DNA of 64,000 nucleotides from Mytilisepta virgata (taxonomy: Eukaryota > Mollusca > Bivalvia > Mytilida > Mytilidae). The stretch spans positions 16,262,001-16,326,000 of the forward strand of contig CM051508.1 in the NCBI GenBank assembly GCA_028015205.1, in the 5' to 3' direction. The notes beneath the pieces are model-generated. The model had not been told where the DNA came from. It was given only the letters and a program-made list of their open reading frames with translations, and ran no database searches. The position numbers were made by a program, and so were the translations under genes. This document shows, in pieces, positions 24,040-35,114 of this stretch; position 1 is the first letter of the stretch; every line of letters begins with the position of its first letter.

Positions 24040-24720
24040 AGCGACGGCTAGAAAGTGACAATTTTACCTATATCGTAAATATGAAACTAGACTGAGGCAG
24101 TCGAAAACTTACAAGCTTAAATTAAAATTTTCAAATTTCTTCCCTTGTGGACTGCAATTTTAGAAAATCAAAATTCTAAAACCTTATTGCGTATCTGCAT
24201 ATGGTCCATGAGCATACTGTGTAGAAATAAAATGCATAAATTGAAAAATGAAAGATGAGTTCAGGTCACAAGCGTGAATTCCAAATTTTCGAAGTTCAAC
24301 CCATGTAGGCCCCTTGTTTAGAAAATCAACATTCTAAAACCTTATTCGCATCTACAAGTCGCATGCAACCATTCTATATAGAAATAAAATACCTAAACCA
24401 AAAAGTAAAGGAGAAGTTGATGTCAGAAGAAAGTGTGACGGACAGACGGAGACAATCTCAATATCCCCGAACTTTCTTCGAAAATGCGGGGATAACGAGG
24501 AGCTTAGGTCAGAAGCTTAAATTGCCAATTTAACGAATTCGACCCCTGTGGGCCCCAATTCTTGAAAATGAAAATTCTAAAACCTTACTGCGCATCTACA
24601 TACAGTATGTGACAATACTGTATAGAAATTAAATGACGCACTGGTGGACCGGCGGACGGGGGGGGGGGGGGGGGGGGGGGGAGGGGGGTGATAATTTAAA
24701 CATCGTTCTTACAAAAATAA
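24040..24720 (-). repeat. CTAAAACCTTATTGCG repeat, copy A
   Basis: Imperfect units of about 125-150 bp containing CAAATTTTCGAAGTTCAACCC, GTGGGCCCC, GAAAATCAAAATTCTAAAAC and GAAATAAAATGCATAAA. Ends in a poly-G tract (24658-24688). The same family is inverted at 41165-41720, which reads CCCCGACCTTTCGGGG and GTCTGTTCGTCCGTCAC. Confidence 0.65.
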
Positions 24721-24769
24721 ATTATATTCATACATACAATACAATATTTTCCCGCTATAGTATTCGGAA

Positions 24770-25924
24770 CGCGCGTAAAACAAAATTATATTTTAAACTT
24801 TTATGAAGAAAGTTAAATTAATTCATTGAATCAGATGCAATTTTGTTTGGTATCTTAAAATAAAACTTAATAAAATTAATGAAATTGTGAAACATACGTG
24901 CAATATTAACACTGCCAGGTCATGACGTTGAGGTGCAGGTAAAATGTCAAGGTCAAACTTGACCTCTGACCTTAACACTTGTTATCTGTCTCAGAAACCA
25001 TAAAAGTTTCTCGTGTTTCCGTCAATTCAGTGGCCCTTCAATATTTTAAAGAACACATAGATTATCACAACTCATAAACAGTTAGTCGTAGATATTTGGG
25101 ACTTGCACCAATGTTCATCAGAGATCAAAAACTTCAAACTTCATTTCACAAAAAAAATTTCTTCATTAAATATTTTCAATTTGTCACTGTAACGGAAAGA
25201 TTATCTTTCACGAGAATGAATCATTGCTTTCATAATGGTGAAATGAACACATTGCTTACAGATGTAATAGTATCATATGACGTCAATTTGGATACACAGC
25301 ACATCTCATTCGTGAATTATCAGTAATGCATAAGACTGAAAACGTTGAAATTATAACCTTAATATGTCAAGAGCAGAACGATAGTAGGTTTGTGTTTTTT
25401 CAATAGAAAACACACCTTTGATCAATCAATGTGTCTTTACACGTAATTAATAAATATCTAATGGTTTTAATTGGTCCACAAATATGTAATTTTCATCGAT
25501 TTTACTTGATCAGATATGATCACCGGCTAATATGTTTAAAAAAAATCTCGAACCGTTGTGAAGCCAAGTCAAGTGCCAAAATGACTACACAGATTTATTA
25601 AAAATCAGATAAAGATTGATATGCATGGGTTTTTACATAAATTTATGTATAAATTTCACATTTGCATCGACATGATAGAAACTGTATAGGGAAATCCTGT
25701 GGGACTTGCAGTCCACCAGAGGAGGTATCTACTTCCTGTTAATAAAACAACTATTCTATATTATCAATGTTTGATGCATACGCTGTGAAAACTATTAAAA
25801 GTATACATAGAAATGAAAACAGTAAAATAAAAATAAATAAGATGACACTACTAAGATAAAAAGGTACTTTAAGATCTCGTCGTAAAACATTTAACTTGCG
25901 CAACTGTACATGCTCTGGATAAAT
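24770..25924. other. Non-coding upstream repeat-flank, copy A
   Basis: Very similar to 61310-62449. Includes GTCATGACGTTGAGGTGCAGGT and ACTTGACCTCTGACCTTAAC in parts, mobile-element-like phrases of unknown class. No gene seen. Confidence 0.4.
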
Positions 25925-28150
25925 TACAGACGATTCGCCCCAATCCCATTTCGCCCCATGCTATTACGCCCCACTTTCAGTACGGCCTAAATACAATACG
26001 CCCCAATAAAACATCCGCTGACCATTTTTTCTCCCATAAGGGTTTATGTAATATAGTTTTTTTCTAAATAAAATGAGTTTGGCTATCTACCTACATTATT
26101 TTTTATCACAAGGTAACCTTAAACAGACATATATTTTTGTTCTGCCTACAGGAAAATTGGATTATATATCACTGGTTCCGACACTGCCTACAACAGAAAG
26201 GTATTCCGAGTGCTTTACTATAGTGCTTAAAAATAATTTAATTCTTGAAATATGAGGGAAAAAAAACATAGGATTTTTGTTAATTCTTACCAGTATTGCG
26301 GATTTACCGGGGTGCACAAGGGGTACGTAAAACTACTAGATACAATGCTTCACATGGTTGAATATGTTTATAATTACGAAAGGCAAATTCTAAGAAAATG
26401 ACCATAACATATTATCTATTGAGATGGTTGCGTAACAACTATAGTTGTGAAAACTAACACACTTAATATGCATGTAACTTTTTACAAATCTGATAAGAAA
26501 GATAACTCAGAGTTAATAAGTTGGTAATGTATCACCGTCAAGAACATAAAATTAATTTTCCATCAGCGCCCCTTTAACATTTGGAAGTGTTTAATAGAAT
26601 ACACACCCTTCTGAAAAATGGCTTAATTATTGATTCATTGTTCCCTGACGTGTATTGTTTTAAATACTAACAAAAGATTATTAAAAGATTTCTATCTTTT
26701 TTTTTTTAAATTAACATATTTGAAATTACTTGGTAATTAAAACTATGTGGATAAGTACTTTTTATTTTAAGTTTGTTGTTAGTGCAAATTTAAAAAAAGA
26801 ATATCTATTTACTACCATGATTCCTTTTCCATTTAAATTTCAGTTAAACTGTTTCGACGTATAATGTCATCTAAATACAAAATTTCAAATAACAAATACA
26901 TGTATTATATATTAACTATTCATTCAAATAAAAAAAAAACATGAGTAAAGTAACGTAGACCTGTTAAACTACATAAACATGTTAAGCGATATATAAGTTC
27001 ACTGAAAAATTTGAGTGAAATGCAATATATTCGGATGTTAATTTGCATACGCCTAGATGGATAAAGATGGATTATTCTAGAATTCCATTTGCTGTTAGTA
27101 CAATGTACTACGAATACGATTTGTATTTGTACAAATATTTTGTTTTTTATTATTTTATTATGTATCACTACATATCATTTCGTATATCATGTTTTTTTTT
27201 CTAAAGATTTACGTATTAAGAACTTTGACATTTTAAGACAAATTCACCGTTATACTGCATCACTGTAGCTTTATGCAAAAGTAATTCCTTAAAATAAAGC
27301 AAAATAATTTTAATAACTAGCATTAAAAAATCGTGATAAAATTAAGAAATAATAATATTATAGGTTGGAACGATAAAAAGCGTTTATAAATCATTAATGA
27401 AATCATGGGCTTAGTGACGCTTTAAGATTTTTTAAGAGCTTAGTGCACCAAGGCGGTCTTTAGTCGCACCGAAAAAAGTATGACAATATTTTTAGAAAAT
27501 AATAAAGCATCATTTAAAGCATTGTTGATTGATAGATTCGTTTACATCATTTCTTTTTTAGAGTTGTAAACATTTAAAGTTTTTTTATTACAAAACTTAG
27601 TAAAAAAATTAGTTTTACTTTTATTCACATAAAATATTAATAATAAAATTACTTTAGTTCTAAATATAAAGATGCAAAATTGTTTACATTAAAGTTATAT
27701 GAGTTCAACTTCAATATGCATAATTAGAAATTATAGCTGATAATAAACGGTTGTTTTTCGATTGAAGTATAATAATATGTACTTATGACAATGACTCCAA
27801 ATTGTTGTCGAATTCTAAAGTGTGTAAAATCACACCCTTTTAAGGTGAGTGTCACGCGATAACATGTCGGAAGTTTACTGTACACATCTTTGGACGTGTT
27901 ATGTATTGTGCTTTATTGTCATTCTTTATTACCGGAAACTGAAATAACTCATCAATTGCAACATTGTGAAACAGCGGGTGCATTGATACCGTAATCAGAT
28001 GGGACGTAAAGAAAGTCAGTTGAGGCGAACCGAAAATACGCTGGGGCGTAATGATAGTAGAATGGGGCGAACTGAATGAAGGTTGGGGCGTGATGAAAGT
28101 GAGTCGTAATAGCATGGGCCGAAATGGAATTGGGGTGAATCGTCTTGCAC
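25925..28150. mobile_element. GGGGCGTAAT foldback-like element (copy A)
   Basis: The left arm (25930-26025) reads CGATTCGCCCCAAT, CCATTTCGCCCC, ATGCTATTACGCCCCACTTT. The right arm (28015-28150) is its reverse complement, with GGGGCGTAATGA, TGGGGCGAACTGAA and ATTGGGGTGAATCG. Arms are made of short subrepeats around GGGGCG. The 2 kb interior is AT-rich with no recognised gene. Confidence 0.6.
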
Positions 28151-28735
28151 CGGCTCTGAATGTATCAATAAAAAGAAAACATAATATAAATGACAAAGGA
28201 AAAAGAAATCCACCACAAAATATATAACTTTTAAAAAGGTAAGCTTTCATTAATGTTCATATTCATAACACGGAACAAAAATATGCAAACACATGACACC
28301 CACCCTCTTATTAATGTATTGTGCTTTATTGGCCGTCTTTATTACAGGAAATTGACATAACTCATTAATTGCAACATGATGAAACAGCAGGGGCATTGAT
28401 ACCATAATCAGATAGGGCGTAATGAAAGTCTGTTGAGGCGAACCGAAAATCAGCTGGGGCGTAATGATAGTAGAATGGGACGAACTGAATGAAGGATGGG
28501 GCGTACTGTATTCGGGGCGTAATGAAAGTGGGGCGTAATAGAATGGGGCGAGATTGAATAGGGGCGAATCGTCTTACACCCGCTCTCAATGTATCAATAA
28601 AAAGAAAATTTGATATAAATGACAAAGGAAAAACACGCCACAAAATATAAAACTTTTAACATGTGAATCTTTCATTCATATTCATAACACGGAAAACAAA
28701 TATGCAAACACATGACACCCGCCGTCTAATTAAAG
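27890..28735. repeat. Tandem duplication (about 420 bp) of the right arm
   Basis: 27898-28315 and 28315-28735 align from TATTGTGCTTTATT through the GGGGCG subrepeats to CAAACACATGACACCC. The second copy has an extra GGGGCGTACTGTATTCGGGG subrepeat stretch, so the subrepeat number varies. Confidence 0.75.
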
Positions 28736-29030
28736 AAAAAAGGGTATATTTAAGACGATTTTACGAGAAAGTATAACTGCCAAAAACTCAATCGGTCTAA
28801 ACATGTTCATCATTTTCGGCATTCAAGTTTATATCTTTATACATATTTGACGTCCTCCTGGAATGGCTTATTCTCCTGTAAAAGAAGTAAATAGAAATCC
28901 ATTACTTTAACCATAAAAAAAACTTAATCATATTCAATGTAATCGTCAATTAAGTCTATACTGAAGGCATATCTATTCATAATCGTTCAACTTGTTGTAA
29001 AATGTATTCATCAGCAGTGTTTGAGATCGA

Positions 29031-29117
29031 AATATTTGAAAACCGGTTAAGAATATAATGATGAATTAATAATATATATTTGAAAACGGGTTAAGAATAT
29101 AATGATGAATTAATAAG
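29031..29117. repeat. Short direct tandem repeat (about 47 bp period)
   Basis: TATTTGAAAAC(C/G)GGTTAAG, AATATAATGATGAATTAATAA is present twice in a row. Upstream of the RT fragment at 29180. Confidence 0.85.
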
Positions 29118-29179
29118 TGCAACCACCAACAATTTCATTTAAGGGCTACTACGTGAAAATAAAAAAAAAAACAAGCCCA

Positions 29180-29680
29180 ACAATTTAATGTCAATTTCCG
29201 TTATATAGATGACGCGTTGTCGTTAAATAACGACAAATTCCAAGACTTTATACATCTGATCTACCCCAATGAGCTTGGAATTAAGGATACTATACTACAG
29301 ATACACTAAAGTCCGTTCATATTTGGATTTGGTGTATGAAATAGACAATAATAGACATTTGAAGACAAACTTTATGACAAATGTGATGACTTCATATTTC
29401 CTATTGTTAACATTCCCTTCTTGGGTAACAATATACCAGCATCGCCTGCGTATGTTGTAAACGTTTCTCGGCTTATCCGATTTTCAAGGGCATGCATGTG
29501 TTACCCTGACTTTCAACAAAGAGGGTTACTGCTGTCAAAATGCTAGATAAACAGGGTTTTATCAGGGATAAGTTGATGCAATCACTTAGGAAATTTTACG
29601 GTTGTCATGACGAATAGTCCGAGATTGTTGTGACGTCTGAAGGTCTTGTGTGTGATATGCAGGGGCCCTGGGCGTCAGAG
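29180..29680 (+). pseudogene. Penelope-like reverse transcriptase fragment, plus strand
   Basis: Starts V-N-F-R-Y-I-D-D-A-L-S-L-N-N, then I-H-L-I-Y-P-N-E-L-G-I-K-D-T. After frameshifts it continues Y-D-K-C-D-D-F-I-F-P-I-V, N-N-I-P-A-S-P-A-Y and later K-F-Y-G-C-H. This is the palm and thumb region of the same RT family as at 7419-8150, in opposite orientation and independently decayed. Confidence 0.72.
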
Positions 29681-30059
29681 CGCACTCCGTATAGAAAACA
29701 TGGAAATTGCCGACCCATACTTGGGAAGGAAATTTTTAGGCTCGAGATCGTAATATATCAAATTATAAGTAGATAAATCATACACCGATCGATTCCTTAT
29801 TAATTTTTCTCTAAGAATGTGTACATTTTATGCAACAATCTATCTGCACCACAAACGAAAGTTTCATTCCCTTCAACCCACCATTTTCGTCATTTCACTT
29901 TCACTTTGAACAAGATATTGTGAGCACGCGTTATTTCGTTACACGGGAGCTAATTTAGGGATAAAGGTTGGCACGAGTCAACCTTATTTACATACCACAC
30001 AAAACATGACTATATATAAAAGACGTTCGGTTAAAAAATATATACATATACAATTTATC

Positions 30060-30560
30060 ATCTAGAGAACCGCTGAAAGGATTGAAACCGAACATGGCAT
30101 GAATGTTTCTTATGAGGTGCTGACCAAGAGTTGTAACTTTGTTGTCGATCCGTCATCCAAAATGGCCGCCAGCGGGGGACTTAATTTCCAAATTATCCTA
30201 TGGGTAATGCATACACCATCTTCAAGAAAACCGCTGAATGGATTGAAACGAAACATGGCACGAATGTTTCTGATGAGGTGCTGACTAAGTAGTGTTACGT
30301 TGATGGCCACCAGCGGGGGGGGGGGGGGGGTGGTGTTAGTTTAATATTAGACCTTATTGGAAATACATACCCACATCTTCTTCCAGAGAACCTCTGAATG
30401 TATTGAACCAAACATAACATGAGTGTTCCTTACGACTTTCTGATCAAGCGTTGTTGCTTTGGTGCCGATCTGCCATCTATGACGGCCGTCCGCAGCGGAC
30501 CCAATTTAACATAGGACCTGCGGTAATTATATACAAACAGCTTCTTCTTCAACACTATTT
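30060..30560 (+). repeat. Tandem repeat of about 160-170 bp units
   Basis: Three imperfect units each with GAGAACC(G/T)CTGAA(A/T)GGATTGAA, ACATGGCA(T/C)GAATGTTTCT, ATGAGGTGCTGAC and GGCCGCCAGCGGGGG, near 30065, 30225 and 30385. A poly-G run of 16 lies at 30315-30330. No coding capacity recognised. Confidence 0.65.
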
Positions 30561-30844
30561 AATGGATTGAAACCAAAAATGATATGGATGGTAATATTAA
30601 TGTCTTTTAGCAATGAACAAATTGAAATATCATGTGAGCGATGCATGCTGCTTTACGATGACTTATATTGTTCAGTGAGTGGAAATGATGTACTGGGTGA
30701 TATATTTGGACATCGCACTGAAAACAGAAGTGAAGCAAAGAGGATAAATATTCCTAAGAAGCAATCAAAAACGAATCCCCTAGACAGAAAAATCCGGAAA
30801 ACAAGTGAACAACCACAATCAAAGCAAATAAACACTGAAAACTA

Positions 30845-31800
30845 AACTAGAGGCTCAGAGTGCTGAGCCTGTGTCACTAACATGGCGTGGAACCCATTTT
30901 TTATTGATGTACATCAAAGAGAGAAGTCACTTCCCCGATCATTATGAAGTGTGGTAAGCCTTGTTGGAACCAAATGTTTCTTCTTCAAGGTCTTTCTTCT
31001 TACAGGTCAGCATGTTCTAAAATTGGGCGGTTATCCAGAAGATTTTTGCATGTATTTCCCATAGGATTTTATGTTAACGTAAGTCCTCTGTTGAAGGCCA
31101 TTTTGAATTAGGGATCGGCACCAGAGTATCACCAATTGGTGAGCACATTAAGAGGAACATTCAGACCCTGTTTGGTTTCAAGCAATTCTGGGGTTCTGTA
31201 ATTTTTTGTTATACGTCATAGACACTTTTTGTCAAGTTCGGCTCCATTTGGCCACGCAGTCTAAGAGAATTGTTTTTTTTTTTAAATCAATCAATTAGAA
31301 ACAACAATTGCCCGCGGCCATGTTTGTCGGCTAATCTGGACGAAATGATGAAACTTTGTATAGAGCCAATTAGATGCTTTCTGTCAAGTGACTTCAGAGA
31401 AGATTGTTTAACATCAGCTAATCAGAAACAAGGACTACTCATTGCGGTAATATATGTATTCCGATCGGGACAAAATCAGGAAACTTTATAAAGGACCCTC
31501 CCATATATGCTTCCTGTCAGGTTTCGTTCCATTTGGGCAAGCGTTTTCAGAGGACAAAAATCTTGTATATAAGCAAATCAGAAACAAAAACTGCCAATGG
31601 TGATTATGTATGTATTTAGCTCAGGACGACATAAAGAAATTTCGTAAAGATCCTCTCGTAGATGCTTACTGTCAAGTTTCGTTCCACTTGGTCAAGCAGT
31701 TTCAGAGATAAATTTTTGTTTTTAATCAACCAATGAGAAAGTATACCTGCCTATGCAGCCATGTTTTTACCGATCGAAATGAACACTTTGTAAAGCTGCA
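30845..31800 (+). mobile_element. Minisatellite-cored hairpin element, third copy
   Basis: Opens with ACTAGAGGCTCAGAGTGCTGAGCCTG (read in two parts, an AGGCTC...GAGCCT hairpin) and then imperfect units with CAATCAGAAACAA, GCGGCCATGTTTG, GACGAAATGATGAAACTTTG and TTCCATTTGGGCAAGC. The 3' hairpin is not seen. Confidence 0.55.
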
Positions 31801-34800
31801 TTGTACTTTTGTAGTCAAATTTTAAATTTTAAAATGTCAGTCTTTAGCTACAATAATGTGCACAAAATGAACTTCCTAAATATATTAAGTAAAAGTGATA
31901 AATCACCTAAATCAGTATTGTATAACAATAGTATTCAGTTGATTATTTGTTCAAGGAACTGATTTTTAAAAATGTACGTGCATATGGAATGTCATTGTTT
32001 GTGCGGAATATTAATAAAAAACGGTTATCTTGCAATATTGTGTTTGAAAGTGAAAGATCAAAGTCAAATGTCATTCGGGAAAATTGGAAATTTTTAATGC
32101 ACAGGTGTGTAATTTTAAGAAAAAGAAACTGATAACAGTCAAAAGGACTCAACAATGACACAAAAATGAAGAGGAAGGAATGGAATGTCCAGGAAACACA
32201 CAGGGCACGGGGTCCTGGATGTATCGCTACTGCCACTACTAATTGGAAATACAAATCAACAGTAGATGTCGGCATTCGTGGGGGGGGGGGGGATTTTAAA
32301 ATTGTCATTTATGTAGTTGCGTACTATTTTTTGGTTCACTTGTTTTGATTTTACTAAGTTGTGGGTTTCTGACAATTTCAAAGTCTGGGGTCTGGAAATT
32401 ATGTGACACTTTTTGCACAAGTTAAGGTTCAAAGTACAATCTTTTTATGCATATATAGCTTTAGTAGAAAATCTTTGCTATCTCTATTTTTTGGGGTGTA
32501 CTATAATATTACCAAAGGTATTTTTGAGGGGAAGGTGTTACATTTTTTCTGGATATATTTCGGGGGTCAGTTTTCTAGACAGCTATTTTTTTTAAGTTAA
32601 ATTCTTTCCAGGAATAAGCCTATCCACGTATGATTAAGCGGTTTATCAACAAATCAACTTAAAAGGTCTGCAGTAGGATCCCAATATCAGAAATGATAAT
32701 ATTGCAGTTGCCAAATCACACTTTGTACAAAGCTTGTAAGATTCAAAAAACAACACAGGTCAACAAAGGGGGGGGGGGGGTCATAAAAGTGTGTGCAAAT
32801 ATATATCCTAAATCACTCATAAGTAGTAGCCTAGTTTGATTTTTTTCCAATATGTGTGTTTTTTGTATTTGTTTGGCCCATTCGTGGGAACTTTTGGAAA
32901 TGACTTGAAAAATGTATTTGGCAAAAAAAAGTGGGGTTTCAACAGTCAACATGTGCACAATCTTGAAATGCTTTTTTAAATGGACGTCTAGAAAAAATTA
33001 AATACAGAAGAATATTTTCCTGTACTTTTACTTATCTACATAGTATTTATATCATGTACATGCCCTTTTATTTTAGATCAAAAGTAAGTTCGCAATTAAA
33101 TTTCAATATCGGCATGGCACTGTGGGTACTTACAGAAAACAAAAGCTATTTGGTCACCACAGCGTTTGAATTCCGATACGACAAGAAACATAAATATCAT
33201 CAACATATCCAAAGGCAAAGTACAAGGGCAGGATCGTACTGGAACTACACGTTTTGATATATTTTAGAAAGCAAATTTACTCAAATTTAAGAAAACATCG
33301 CTGCTTGTCGTACATTTTAAACATTTAAAAATGCCAAGGGTAACATTCTAACGATAGGCGAATTATTGCATGAATAGACACTAAAAATGGTACATATCAC
33401 TCGTCTCATAAGCATGGCAAGCAGCAAGATTTTTATACAAAAACATATCCTGCCGGTTACCACCAGTACAAAAATTTAGAAATATATGGTTATTTTGCCC
33501 TTGTACTTTTCCAGTTTGTTCAGTCGAGCATCATTAATTTGTAACAGTCACTTGATCTACTTTTATTTTATAAATATGGTCACCCACGCGATTTTTGTAT
33601 AGTTGAACATTTGAATTTTTGGTTTTATCGTTAGAAATAAGAATACAGGTGTCTATTACTGTCAATTCAATCCTTTAACTTGCGTGTCAGATTCGGTTTA
33701 TAAATGTAAACATGTATTGCGTGTGTATCGCCTTAACATCACTGCGCATAAACGATTTTTTTTTATTATCTTCCTCCCATCAGTAGGAGCATCAGTCGTT
33801 AATATCGTATGACTGCTGTATTATCACGATCATGGTGTAATATGTACGTCGTTTATTCTCTTGGATGTGTCTTTGACTGCTGTATTATCACGAACTCTCC
33901 ATGTTTTTGGATTATTATTTTGGTGGAATTTACCCACTGTCTTATATTTTAGATACAGTGGATTCTAATTCCGATATTCCATGTGTTTATACTACAAATA
34001 TTAGTAATAAAACGGGTGTAGATAACGTCCTATTTGTAACAAGTTCGAAAGGAGGCAATTTTCTTGCCTTTTTACTGTAGTTTTGTAAAACTGTTATTAG
34101 AATTCTCTACTAGAGTGAGTCATTTGTAGAGACCGTACTTTAGCTAAAAAGTCTTTTCTCATACGGCTATGACCTGGATAAAATTTTATGACATTCAAAA
34201 ATACACTCTACAACAATTGACCTTTGTGTCAGTTATCTTTATGCATATTCCTGAGACCCACCGAAGAAACCATTTGTTTCTTAAATATTCATCGTCTGGT
34301 ATATCAAAGGTAATTTAGAGGAAAAAAATGGTACAAAAATACATTATGAATTAAGACGACATGCTCCCAGGTGGTCAAAAATTTGTAGTCAACTGGAGAT
34401 AAAATAAAATGAAAAACACATCCTTACCACACATAAACATAAATGAATTTGAAAAAAATGACAACGCAATTCTAGGTAAATTCTCCATAAAAAAGAACCA
34501 TTATTCTGTTAGAAAATGTTATCCGTAATGTTGAAAAATTGGAGGTAACAACAAACTGACCGAGGAGAAAGATATAATAAAGTAAATTTAATTCTGCATG
34601 TAAAATTACATCATTGTTAGTTTTTCATATTGTTGCACAAATGGAGTAATTATAAATGATATCACATTAATATACACATGAATGAAATACTTTAAACTGG
34701 TATAGAAATCATACTATAATTTGATAAAGAAGATTCTTAATTGAAGGTCTTCTTGTGTACTTAAATTTTAAAACCCGGTCATTTCTACATAACAGCCAAC

Positions 34801-35014
34801 AACAAAAATCCGTTGACTATAATAAATATTCTCTTGTGATTTCATTTTCATCTTAAGTGCTCAAATTGAGTCTGAATTTTTCCCAACATACATGCATATG
34901 TGTAAATACAATTTATAAGGGTTATGAGGTATGATGAATATATTTTCAAATATAGGTTAATAAACATTTCCGAATTAAATTTTATAAATTTGCTTAAAAA
35001 TGTAAATTATGTGT
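31801..35014. other. Sequence downstream of receptor B, no gene supported
   Basis: AT-rich. Contains poly-G runs at 32280 and 32768 and a direct repeat GACTGCTGTATTATCACGA at about 33809 and 33870. Would hold the receptor B 3' UTR just left of 35015. No domain recognised in the small open frames. Confidence 0.45.
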
Positions 35015-35114
35015 TTAATTTGATTTTGTCGCACTGTATATGTGATTGTCATTGGGATTCTTCATCTGTATGTCTTCATACAATGTTGCCCGTTTTTTAA
35101 CCAAACCAAGTTTT
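35015..35114 (-). CDS. Receptor B exon 15: cytoplasmic tail and stop
   Basis: 100 nt, entered in phase 2 after a TTTACAG acceptor and ended by TAA at 35015-35017. The tail is K-L-G-L-V-K-K-R-A-T-L-Y-E-D-I-Q and then N-H-I-Y-S-A-T-K-S-N. Y644 lies in T-L-Y-E-D-I, matching the TxYxx(V/I) immunoreceptor switch pattern and also the general YxxI endocytosis pattern; Y658 lies in I-Y-S-A-T. Phase, acceptor and polar composition support the exon. I saw no clear AATAAA just downstream. Confidence 0.75.

Larger units (their letters stand above)
1..27526. repeat. Large segmental duplication, copy A
   Basis: Direct repeat of 46368-64000 in the same orientation. Position 1 matches 46368 and 27526 matches 64000, and both ends run off the matched window, so the true unit is longer. 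Exons and most introns are easily aligned. Blocks present here and absent from copy B are about 500-4080, 4376-7934 and 8412-11762. The offset shrinks from about 46.4 kb on the left to 36.5 kb on the right for this reason. Confidence 0.9.

Noticed and set aside
27852..28643. Minus-strand frames of 92-132 codons with L-R-P-T-F-I-T-P-Q-type repeats
   Set aside because: They translate the GGGGCGTAAT subrepeats; the repetition comes from the DNA and the frame is not conserved between the two arms.
32160..32280. Possible small exon reading V-D-L-Y-F-Q-L-V-V-A-V on the minus strand
   Set aside because: No convincing splice sites in phase and no recognised family.
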